Part shown: positions 32,865 to 42,442 of the stretch, piece after piece
How the letters are laid out: every line of letters begins with the position of its first letter
Numbering within the stretch: the first letter of the stretch is position 1
NCBI GenBank assembly: GCA_037833965.1
Contig: AP031355.1
Location: forward strand, 20,175,501 to 20,239,500
DNA: 64,000 bases
Direction of reading: 5' to 3'
DNA from: Marchantia polymorpha subsp. ruderalis
Taxonomy: Eukaryota > Streptophyta > Marchantiopsida > Marchantiales > Marchantiaceae
The notes under the pieces: generated by a model
What the model saw: the letters and a program-made list of their open reading frames with translations, nothing else
Database searches by the model: none
What the model was told of the DNA's origin: nothing
Position numbers and translations under genes: made by a program

Positions 32865-33135
32865 AAAATAAACGAGAAAAATACAGTATCCCGATTGGTT
32901 AAGATCCGCTTCACTGTGTTGTAAAACCTTGCAAAGCACATCTTGTTTTTCGACATTAGTACGGAAGGATGATTTGCACTCGCCACTGAGAAAGCGGAGC
33001 GCTGTTATCAAGGAAGGGAGATTCTCCGGTACTCGAGACTCTCCCGACGAGAGGTTGGGCAAAGGGGAATCTACGAACTGCAAGTCCGATGGTCGGCGAG
33101 CTATTGCGTGTCACTCCACGTCATACAAAAGCGTG
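32865..33135 (+). repeat. Inverted duplication block Y, left copy
   Basis: The plus strand here matches the minus strand of 36,480-36,217. Shared strings are CCCGATTGGT, GAAAGCGGAGCGCTGTTA, GGGAGATTCTCCGGTACTCG, GAGAGGTTGGGCAAAGGGGA and CGTGTCACTCCACGTCATAC. The right copy is the upstream region of the release-factor gene, so this is a displaced promoter-side duplicate without its gene. Confidence 0.9.
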
Positions 33136-35365
33136 CGTGAAGATGTACCTAGCATGAACACCAGTCCAAAGTTCTGTTGGCTGTTCACGTTGTGTGTTTC
33201 TGTCCGATTGTGGTCTTCGCTTGGAACCCTTGTTTATGAGAATACCGCTATCTGAGTATGCTCATTGCATTTTCGATAAACCCTGAAATATATTTGAGTC
33301 CTCTCCAGAGTAGGATCTCCTAGTCTCTGTCATTCAGGATCATTAATGCAGCTCATTCAGCGTCTTGCAAACCCGTGTTCCGATGACATTGGCTCCGGAG
33401 TCAGCAAACCAAACAAGTTCATCTTCTTCCTCAGAAAGTTGCCCATGCGACTGGTTATGACGAGCATGATAACTACATGGGTTTACAATGACATTATCAT
33501 GACAATCAATAGGCTAACAATTGTTCGCAAGGCTGGTGAACAAAGAACAGTTGCACCGCTCCTATCCAAATGCGATTTATCTAAACTTTATACCTCATCT
33601 AATGAAAGGCGGATATGTATTTTATATTCACAGCTCAGTTAATGGTTGAGGGAATAGCTTGTTACTTGACACATCGAGGGATGTGATCCCGTTAAGTATG
33701 CAGGAAAACTTTAGCCAAGAATTCAGCGTGCAAACTTCTAAAAATCATTGTCTACACAGATCACCCTGCGCCAAAATATATAAACACTAAACTATAACTC
33801 TTTAAGTTTTCGTTGCGCGCCAAGGACATACGTACTACTGGAATGTCGAGCCCAGAAACAATATGACCTGTTGATTGGCGACACAGCCTGTGAATTTGGA
33901 TAGGATGTTCAACCGTTCACTCCGACTGAGGGGACGCTATTCATTTGTTGTACCAGGTTAAAAAGATTAAAGGGTTAGTAGACTTCGCCCCGACATTGCG
34001 TCCCTGAAATCATGAAAACCCTGCCTCAGTGAACAGGCCTGTCATTGAGCTGCAGAGGAAATTTGCTTCACAGGACGTGTCTTTGAGGTTCTCGGAAAAT
34101 CTTCCGGCCATGAGTTAGATGAATTTGTTTCGTGACCAAAGATGATAAACACAATTTTCATTATGTACAATCATCATCAAATCACGCTCAAAAGCAGGTG
34201 TCTGCTATGGCTTACACAAGTCAGCGTGTACTCGAAATTCGTGCCATGTACAGCTGAACAATATTCTTGCAAGCTTTCTTTCAAAGAGAGTATGGCCCCG
34301 TCTAATCATGCACTCCACATTCAAAACTACGCTTTGGAACCAAACCATATTCGGTAATTGATACTTCGTTTCTGATCCTTCAAAGCGAAACATCTACATC
34401 AAACGTTGCAGCCAACGAGAAAGAAACCTGCCCAAGGAGATTGCGTGGTGACATTCCTTCCTGGCATTCGCGAGCAAGAAAGCCAGGATTCTAATGACAA
34501 GCGAGCCTTTTCTATGCCAAGGCCTTGGCTGATCCTTGCGATCTCCCCTGATATTCATTTTCCTGCGTAGAGTTTCAGCATACGTGCTTCTCAGACTCTC
34601 ATAAATTCCTTCATACACAAGACGTACATCTGGCTGGACGAGAGAAGAGCATGGCAAGAACATAAATAACTGTGATCAATTGCCAGTCAGATAGCAGGAT
34701 AGAGTGATGATCTGGAGAAATTGAACTAACGACCCGATAGTCTGTGGTAAAATATGAGGGTTCTAAAAACTTGGCAACATAAAAAGCAGCGTTCAGACCT
34801 AATTGTCCAGGTCTTTTCTTAGTGGTTATTTCTATCCACTAGATGATGAAGAAAGTTGATACCCCAAGAATATTCATGGTTGGATTTGAAGTCCTCGCCT
34901 CGCTGGTAGGAAGCGTGTTCTGTATCTAAGTTCGATTAGTTTTGTTCGTAGTTCTTGACCATTTCTGAACTGTTCTCAATTTTAAACATCAAGGGTGCTT
35001 CACTCTCATCTTGTGCTTTTCTTCGTCGCATAACCACCTCTTATCAATTATACTTCGACGAAAAATACATGTCACTGACTTCGATACTCACATATTGCGC
35101 CTGACCTAAAAGTATTGGACAGCAGAGGTTACCTCTGGATGCGGCGATTTCTAGTTCGTGAACACCCGCAACAGGCTCAGGCAGAGGCTGAAACCTCTCA
35201 AATAAATAGCTCGTAGAAAATCAGAATGGACCGTGTGTGAGAAAACCGAAGATGGCCACATCATCAGCGTTCCCCGCACCTCGCTTGACGAGTGTTCACA
35301 TGTCATTCATACATGGTTACGAGTTCTGGAATGTGCAACAGAAAATTGCTCGAAAATTTTTCCAA
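33136..35365. other. No gene seen; right end is 3' side of the release-factor gene
   Basis: Mixed DNA with a few 60-100 codon frames on both strands (for example 33,346-33,642 + and 34,663-34,394 -). None has a recognisable motif. The last few hundred bases probably include the 3' UTR of the gene that ends at 35,366. Confidence 0.35.
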
Positions 35366-36079
35366 TCAGTCCCAGCTTCCCTTATTCCTCCTGTCCGACT
35401 TCTTTGACGAAGATTTCTTCTTGTCCTGGAGTCTCCTCTCATTCTCTTTCTGGGCTAACTTTTGAATTTTCTTCTTTGTTTCTTCCGAAGGCGGCGGCTG
35501 AACATATGCTGCTGCGTCAATCATATCCTGGAGTTTGGCAAGAGCATCCTCGATGTTGCCTTTTTGTGTTCTCGTCCTTGTAGACGAAACAACAATCTCT
35601 CCTTCACCGTTGATACGGTTTTTCTCCTGTTGCAGAAGCTTCAGCCTGATTCTCTCGGGAAGCCAGTTGGAAGCCATGACATTGAATCGCATGTCGACCT
35701 TCGTATTAACCTTATTCACATTCTGCCCTCCAGCTCCTCCGCTTCTCGCAAAAGTCACGGTGACATGATCCATTGTAATCTTGGGAGTGGGCTTACCGTA
35801 GTCATCCGGCAGATCGGGAACATCATTCAGGAGTTTCTGCACCTGAACGAGCCTGGCGGGCATTTTGGCTTTCTCTCCTGCATTCCCGTCTCCCGCCATA
35901 CCCCTGATCTGCCATAGGCCACATCCTCGAGCAGCGGCCGAGGGGCAACCCACCGCTCGAGAAACAGATAACGAGGGAGAGAAGGCCAGATTCCACCCAA
36001 CTGCTGCTGCTGCTGCCGCCGAAGGAGCGGAAACGCGAGCCCAGCACAGCGTCGCCATCGCCTGCAATCTGCCCGCCAT
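35366..36079 (-). CDS. ICT1/ArfB-type peptidyl-tRNA hydrolase (organellar class-I release-factor family)
   Basis: This intronless gene encodes 237 residues. The family (ICT1/mL62, bacterial ArfB) hydrolyses peptidyl-tRNA on stalled ribosomes. The catalytic GGQ is at 117-119 within ARSGGAGGQNVNKVNTKVD, the most conserved block of the group, with RFNVMASNWLP and INGEGEIVVSS following as in ICT1. Residues 1-61 are rich in Ala, Ser and Arg without acidic residues, fitting a mitochondrial or plastid presequence; Met61 may be where the mature protein starts. Residues 198-237 form a Lys/Arg/Ser tail like the ArfB tail that reaches into the mRNA channel. There is no codon-recognition domain, so it acts without a stop codon. 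ATG 36,079 is used because the presequence fits. Its upstream DNA is present a second time, inverted, at 29,150-33,135. Mitochondrial or plastid location cannot be decided from sequence by eye. Confidence 0.92.
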   Translation of the reverse strand: MAGRLQAMATLCWARVSAPSAAAAAAVGWNLAFSPSLSVSRAVGCPSAAARGCGLWQIRGMAGDGNAGEKAKMPARLVQVQKLLNDVPDLPDDYGKPTPKITMDHVTVTFARSGGAGGQNVNKVNTKVDMRFNVMASNWLPERIRLKLLQQEKNRINGEGEIVVSSTRTRTQKGNIEDALAKLQDMIDAAAYVQPPPSEETKKKIQKLAQKENERRLQDKKKSSSKKSDRRNKGSWD

Positions 36080-36216
36080 TCAAACAATCGCCTCTCACTT
36101 GAACGGGACCCAGACCCACCGACCGACCGATCGACGAAGGATTGCGAGAACGCTGACCATGGCTTTGCCGCTATCGAGCCGGGGGCATCGGGCCCTGCTA
36201 AATTGTCCACGTCAGC

Positions 36217-37231
36217 ACGCTTTGTATGACGTGGAGTGACACGCAATAGCTCGCCGACCATCGCACTTGCAGTTCGTAGATTCCCCTTTGCCCAACCTCT
36301 CGTCGGGAGAGTCTCGAGTACCGGAGAATCTCCCTTCCTTGCTAACAGCGCTCCGCTTTCCCAGTAGCGAGTGCGTGACCATCATTACGTACTAATGTCG
36401 AAAAACAGGATGTGCTTTGCGAGGGTTTTCAATCTAGTGAAGCGGTTCTTCACCAATCGGGAGACTGTACTTTTCTCGTTTTTCTACTGTCGAGGCTTAT
36501 CCTCGATTTCCGATCTTGTTTCATCTTTGTCCTGCGTCATGAGATCTTGTCCGCAGTGTCCTCGATGTGAAAATGGAAGAAAGGAAGAGAAAAAATCCGC
36601 TCCGAGAAACACAATCCACAATCACGGTCCGCAATCTCGTCCTCAATGCGAAAATGTAAGAAAGTAAAAGACGGCGGAGCTGCGCTGTAGCGCTGTAGCA
36701 AAGTAACGAGGACGTAGCGGCAGCGGGCGTGGAGCTCTTCGGAAAAAGTAACAGGCTTTGAAATTGAAAATCCAGGAGAGGGGATGTGGATTGTACGATG
36801 TTGCTGTTGATGACCATATAGTGGAATTAAGTTGAAATGCTTGTAGTTACTTCGAATTCCAGATTGCAAAAGTTGAAATGCTTGTAGTTACTTTGAATTC
36901 CAGATTGCAAAAGACAAAGATAAATTTGCAGAATGTGTTCTCTCATTCCGAGCAATGAAACAAGTTGAAATGCTTGTAGATGCTTCGAATTCCAGATATT
37001 CAGAAGACAACGATAAATTTCCAGATTTTCACAAGAAAACGATAAATTTGCAGAATGTATTTACTCATGACTAGCAGTGAAAAAATCTCAGGGTATCCTA
37101 AACAAGACGGAGAAAAATGAAGAGTCTTGTTTGTAAGAACGTTTGTTTTAATTATGAGCAAACAAAGTAAAAACACTTTCTGGTCTGGACTAGTGAAGTA
37201 CAGCTAATGCGTTCACATGCCAATGTTCATG
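36217..37231 (-). repeat. Inverted duplication blocks Y and X, right copy
   Basis: Read on the minus strand, 37,231-36,590 is block X and 36,480-36,217 is block Y, in the same order as the left copy but only about 110 bases apart. Within it, a unit of about 41 bases (AGTTGAAATGCTTGTAG...TTCCAGATTGCAAA) is repeated three times between 36,830 and 37,010. Two GTCCTC(G/A)ATG(T/C)GAAAATG copies lie at about 36,560 and 36,640. Y is the proximal upstream region of the release-factor gene. Confidence 0.85.
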
Positions 37232-37245
37232 GCATAGCAGCTTAT

Positions 37246-37334
37246 AGCAGCTTAGTGTTGTGTGGAAAAATCTGATACGGCGGCCAACGATTATGGCCGC
37301 CGTAGCAGATTTGTAAAAACAACACTAAGCTGCT
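37246..37334. repeat. 89-base hairpin with 40-base arms
   Basis: The left arm 37,246-37,285 and right arm 37,295-37,334 are reverse complements with 5 mismatches in 40 positions and a 9-base loop. The tips are AGCAGCTTAGTGTTGT / ACAACACTAAGCTGCT, and the loop is closed by TACGGCGGCC / GGCCGCCGTA. The outermost bases extend to TA on both sides. It could be a tiny palindromic transposon or a small-RNA precursor. Confidence 0.9.
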
Positions 37335-38034
37335 AATTCCCCTCTCCTATACAAAGTGGTAGACTGGAAAACTTCATTTTCGTTCGGGTCATCGCCTAAG
37401 CCACGTCTGATCCGGCCTCAGCCCATGGGCTACATATGTCTTCACTTGGTTTCTACAACAAGGAATGCTTAGTGATATCTTTCAGTATATGTGAGTGCGT
37501 TCAGTGAAACGAAAAGCCCTTCCTCCGAACAAGCTTCTCCAAGAAGAAAGGACTGGACTCGTCTTCGACAAGAAAGCATGAAAGATTGAGGTGATCTTCA
37601 AAGCTTTCTGTCCTCGTTTTACAGAATTATCTGCAGTCTCAGAAGGTTAGGTTGGCTCTCTCTCTTAGTCAACTTCTCGGCTCGGCGAACACAACTGAGA
37701 ATGTTTCAGCCTGAATTCAACAAATATATTCCGCCGATGTAGACTGAAGAAGGTTATTTGAGAAGAAACGATGGGCTCTGCATCCAAACTGCGGCCGAAA
37801 ACACTGTACAGAATGATTGGGCCTGAATCATCCAAACGGAAGCTTCCCCTGCGGGTATCTACATAAACCAGGACGATGTTCTTACTCCCCGAAAGCTCTA
37901 ATCTAACAACTAACCCTTTGTAAAACCTACTACCTCTCACAACATATATGGAGCCGTCCCTGACACTCCATCTTTCATCACAGCGTCCTTTCATTTTACA
38001 AATGGTACAGAAGAAAACTCGTCATCGAAAGTGC
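37335..38034. other. 3' side of NSE1, no other gene
   Basis: Mixed DNA. The part next to 38,035 should be NSE1 3' UTR. A minus-strand frame at 37,994-37,665 is open for 109 codons but lacks recognisable features. Confidence 0.4.
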
Positions 38035-40376
38035 TCAACCCCTCTTCCGCAGCAATCTGCGTTTCCTGGGGGGCGGAGAATCCTCGGGCTCCTCCTCTGA
38101 GTCGAGTCGCGTGATGTCTTCTTCTTCCGGGTCTTCTGCCTCACTATTTTCTTCGTTGTCTGGTGATCCACTTACTCGAGATTTGTTTCGGGTGGAATAC
38201 TGAGACCTCCGAGCGGGTTTATTTCTCTCATTTTGCGACGCCGCAGGCTTTGCCAATGTACTGCCGCGACGAGAATTGCGAATGTTAATCGCAGGTCTCC
38301 GAATGTGCCCCGTGATGTTCTCTTCCTCATCGTCGGTGTCAGCCACGACTATGGTGTCAGCCACCATAGGCTCTCGAATTGTATTGTCGCGACGAGAACT
38401 ACCTCTAGGGTTCCTAGTCTGCCCATTCATGTTCTCTTCTTCATCGTCGTCTTCAGCTGCAGCACCTACCCACTCGAAATGACAACGAGAACATACTCTC
38501 GCCTGTACAGAATTCAGAGCAAATTGTGTGATTTTACGTAGAAAGCAACACAGTCACAACTTGGGCATGATCTCCAACTAGGTGGCCAAAAAGTTACAGG
38601 ATCGAAGCTTTTTCGATTTGTGCATCACAGAAAATAGGTCAAGACAGGATAGAGAATACTGGAAATACAGGCAAGAAAAGAACAGACATACCTGACGTCC
38701 TCGAAATTTCTTGTTTAGACAGTACGAGTGCATTCGCACTTGACACTCGTGATTTTGGCAAAGCTCAGCCTGCATTTAGAAGAACGAGTGATCAAAGAAA
38801 AGAGACTAGTGGCTTCTTCAAGCAGTCAAACATACATGATAGTAGATGGACAGGTTTCCCGGTGAATTGTGTCTATGAAAAAGTTGTTCTCTAGCTCGGG
38901 TCGATCTTCCGGACTCATTTTACGAGATGTTTGGCAAGGTAAGCGAGGCAATCGACGTAAAACTCACTGACAAGAACTAACCTTAATTGCAGCTTCGTTG
39001 CAAACCTCGCAGAAAGGCACCTCCAAGTTTCTGAACAACCCTCTCAGTTCTAAAAAGGACCTCGTTCCTAATGAGACTCCACCGTCTCCAGTGCGGCTAA
39101 GCCATTGGTCTCTTACCAGAAGATCCAAAGCTTCTTCTTTTGCACTCATTGTCATTTTGATGATAGCCGTCGTTTGGCTGCTTGCTGCTCCAGACGCCTC
39201 CACCTACGCAAGTGGTAGAGTACACGAAATTGGCGTGGTGACCTGAGGATTAGGCGTTGCTCTTTCTAGGGTCGTATCTGAATACATGACAGCGTAGATC
39301 TCAAAGCACAAGCCCATTTGAATAAGATTCAGAGAATAACATTGAAAACGTAAAATGTCAAGAGATCGACCTGATGAGCTTCGGCGGGCTTCAGATTCAG
39401 GGCCGTAGCACTAAGAATGTAGCCTTCACCAGAAGGCTCTAGGACTATGGCCTCCATCTGCAATTCCAGAAGCCAGTTCAAGTTCTATAATTCTGTTCGA
39501 TTTCTTATCTACGCTGAATCATGTGGATACCGAGGAAATTTACAATTGCAATTTATCTCCGACATGTTGTAAAACATAGAGTTGCGTGGTCAGCCAATTA
39601 CCACAGCTTTGAAGAAGGCGATTTGAGCGCTTGAGAGTCTCGACCCGAGCTTTGCCTGCGGGCTGGCATACTTATTTATCATGCCGAAATACTCCTTACC
39701 ATCGTTCTGGTTCGTAACTTTCTTGAGCTCCATCTCCACAAATTCGAGCTCCTTGTTGATTTCTCCGAGAAACAAATAAAAACCATCTGCAATACCGGAG
39801 ACAATTCAGAATCATCATCATGTTTTGCGTTGCCACTATGATGTGCTTTCGCATCGGATTCGATTGGCAGCTGACGGTTGCGTCGTGGAATTTGCTACTT
39901 CCTGTTGAAGTCATGGACAGCAGGATTCACCGTGATTCGGTGTCTGCATTGTTTTCGACAGACAGCTCAAGTGGACAAGTTGATATTGGGTAGGCATTGG
40001 CCAATGTGCCCATGAAGCGCGTGCCGGCAAGCGGTTATCGAACTCTATTCGATGATTATGAGAGGCTTGCTCACCCAAGACTACCTCACCTTCCGAGTTT
40101 TACAATAAACTGAAGTGATTGAAGTTAGAATCTGGGCATCAAGGGAGTTGTTGTCCATTCACAACATTCGGAAGTTACGTCTGCTTGCCGTTCAGCGGGA
40201 GTCATTGAGGTACAAATGAAAGTGCGAAGCATCTGAAACCTACCAAGAGAGTCGACATTCTGAAGTGATTTGTATATTTGGAGAACGGTGTCCTCCCACA
40301 GAGGACCCCTGTTCATAATAGCCTGCAGAAAGGTGTGGTGCTTGGCGTTCAAAGTCGAGGCTGTCGGCATCGGCAT
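38035..40376 (-). CDS. NSE1: NSE1, RING subunit of the SMC5/6 complex
   Basis: NSE1 pairs with NSE3 and NSE4 in the SMC5/6 complex, which acts in the nucleus in DNA repair and chromosome maintenance; its RING gives ubiquitin-ligase activity. Six minus-strand exons: 40,376-40,244, 39,786-39,602, 39,457-39,371, 39,203-38,982, 38,769-38,692, 38,502-38,035. All introns are GT-AG, and the exons sum to 1,173 bases (390 residues plus stop). The N-terminal winged-helix part shows KHHTFLQAIMNRGPLWED, then YFGMINKYASPQAKLG and AQIAFFKAV. EALDLLVRDQWLSR starts the second winged helix. The NSE1-type C4HC3 RING is complete: C200, C203, C213, C218, H223, C226, C239, C242. After it comes a low-complexity tail of about 145 residues, first acidic (EDDDEEEN), then Arg/Ser-rich, ending PPPRKRRLLRKRG. 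From memory, animal and flowering-plant NSE1 proteins are shorter, so this tail is unusual. Confidence 0.9.
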
Positions 40377-41932
40377 CGCTGCACACTTAAGAGGACCCTC
40401 TCACAGACGAGGCCCCGAATCTACAGGCTGCGAAATATGAGCCAGTTTATCTCATAATCAAAGGTCGAAAGACACTGCCTCGTCGACCACCAAAATCCAT
40501 TCGCACTGCCACCATCCAACATCTTTCAGGCACCGTGCTCAAATTTTACTCTGAAGGACGAAGAGTCTCTTGAATTCGAATGATTCTAGCAACTATTCCG
40601 AATCAACTTCCGGCTTGCACGCTCTGAGTGGCGATTATAAAATTCCATAACCTTCTTCAGGCGTGAGAGCAAACATGAAAAACAACGTGCCCGTGAACAT
40701 CTCCCAGACCTCCAATCCTATAAAGTTCTTCCTCCCCGCTCAGCTACTAACTCCTGCAAGTTTCGCAGCCAGCCCTGTGACGGATATACCTATGGTTCCA
40801 AATCTTGGCAGTACAACCAACATCTTCGCGCTACGAACTCCTGCAAAATTCGAAACCAGCCCTCTGACAGATGACTTCAGATCAAAATCTTGGCAGTATC
40901 ATCAACACCTTCGCTACGCACTCTTGCAGATTTCGAAACCTGCCCTGTGAAAGATGACTTTAAATCAAATTCTTGGCGGACTAAACAAAATCCAGGAGGG
41001 CGTCTGTCCTGGGTTTTGTTTACCGAACTCCTACCGACAAGTGACAGTGACCAAAATTCAAGAGATCTTCGCATCCGGGACCGGAAGCAATGTGCAATGA
41101 AAGACTCAATGTGCAATGGCGGGAAATCCACCCCGCGCTCGTGTCTGTGGTCCAGCTGTACAACTTCCTTGCGTACTTTGGGCAAAGTGAAGAAGCTGAC
41201 TGCGACTGAGGGAGACTAAAGAGCAAATCACAGAATCAGCCACCGTCCATTGAAGAACACAGTTGAGTATGGATTTCGTTCTCAAAGGTCTCGACATGGC
41301 CATCCGTGATGAGTTTAGCGGGGGGTTGGTGAGCCCTCCAGTCGGAAATCCTTTAAACGTGTCTTAATGTGACTGAGTTTCGTTGTCAGTTACGTTTATC
41401 TGTATTTGTTGAGTCGGTAGAATTTTCATCATCTTTTCAAGAGACTTGTATTTTCCTAAAAAATAGTCACATCATGGCAATTTTTTTTAACTTTTCGCGT
41501 CCAAATAAATAAAACCTATATAAACGAAGGAATTTTTTAAAACAACATTTCTAATATGAGCAGAATTATTTCTCATTCAAGATATGAATTTACAGAGTCA
41601 AGTCACAAAATAAAAGAAAGTGTATCGAGAGAGTATCAAATATATAATTACATCTCTTATTCCGAATTTATATAAACGACTTTAACTTGTCAAACTCCAA
41701 CTTGGATAGCTCATCATTTATGTATGAAATCAATATAGAGGTAGAAGTGGACTAAGTTGATAACAAAATAAGTCACACAAAATAGTATCACAATCAAGTA
41801 TATTGCCCTTTGATCTTCCGTTCCCGTGTCTATTCGGGTATATGCGGTATTTTCCCCTTACGGGCGGGGTTTCGGTATCTGGATACGTTTCAGTCGAGTT
41901 TTCGTCCACACCGCGCCAGATCACCGACTGGC
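40377..41932. other. NSE1 upstream region with tandem repeats; no gene
   Basis: The first part should hold the NSE1 promoter. After the 40,745-40,980 repeats, short open frames on both strands at 40,890-41,300 show no family motif. 41,400-41,800 is AT-rich. Confidence 0.4.
40745..40980. repeat. Imperfect tandem repeat, about 83-bp unit, 2.8 copies
   Basis: Units start at about 40,745, 40,831 and 40,914. They share ACTCCTGCAA(G/A)...TTCG(C/A)A(G/A)CC(A/T)GCCCT(G/C)TGA, then TC(A/C)AAATCTTGGC. Period lengths of 86 and 83 change the reading frame, so a coding repeat is unlikely. Confidence 0.8.
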
Positions 41933-41940
41933 AACCCTAA
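41933..41940 (+). promoter_or_regulatory. Telo-box AACCCTAA upstream of the Bud20-type gene
   Basis: AACCCTAA lies 116 bases upstream of the ATG at 42,056. Telo-boxes of this form are common just upstream of plant genes for ribosomal proteins and ribosome assembly, which fits the predicted function of the gene. The functional link is inferred. Confidence 0.5.
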
Positions 41941-42055
41941 TCTTCCCCAGCAGAGTTCAGGGGGTTTTCACAGGAACGTCTCGTCAATGTAACCCCTTTC
42001 GTAGTCTGCAAATTTGCAAAGCTTAGCTCGTAGCGTCGTAATCTATTCAGAAACC

Positions 42056-42442
42056 ATGGGGCGTTGTCCGAATCACAAAAACAGCAAGAAAAAGGGTTAC
42101 TCGCACAAGACTGCACTGCGCGCGAAATTTATGAAGAAAGGAGATGATTTGATTCACACCGAATTGAGGGTCGACGAGAGGAAGCCCCTCCCAGTAGACG
42201 AGGATCTTCCTGGAATGGGACAGTACTACTGTTTGCATTGCGACCGATACTTTGCTTCTGCAAACATCCGAGACGATCATTTCAAGACCAAGCTTCACAA
42301 GAAGCGGGTGAAGATGATGAAAGGCGCAGCACCACACAATCAAGTCGACGCCGATGTTGCTGCTGGCATGGGTCGACCTGATAACGGTCCCAAACTTAGA
42401 GAGTCAAGCTCTGTCATCCCTGTTGCCATGGAGGCATTTTAA
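42056..42442 (+). CDS. Bud20/ZNF593-type C2H2 zinc-finger protein, 60S biogenesis
   Basis: An intronless gene of 128 residues. Bud20 in yeast and ZNF593 in animals bind pre-60S ribosomal particles and help their export from the nucleus. Residues 1-30 are strongly basic (KNSKKKGYSHKTALRAKF) and should serve as nuclear signal and RNA contact. IHTELRVDER and DEDLPGMGQYYC lead into one zinc finger with C59, C62, H75 and H81 (C-x2-C-x12-H-x5-H), the long His spacing typical of this group. KKRVKMM follows, then the conserved AAGMGRPDNG near 102-111. ATG 42,056 is chosen over any upstream extension because homologues begin MGR and the context is CCATGG. The length matches the family. The frame is unbroken and conserved end to end. 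Confidence 0.93.
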   Translation: MGRCPNHKNSKKKGYSHKTALRAKFMKKGDDLIHTELRVDERKPLPVDEDLPGMGQYYCLHCDRYFASANIRDDHFKTKLHKKRVKMMKGAAPHNQVDADVAAGMGRPDNGPKLRESSSVIPVAMEAF

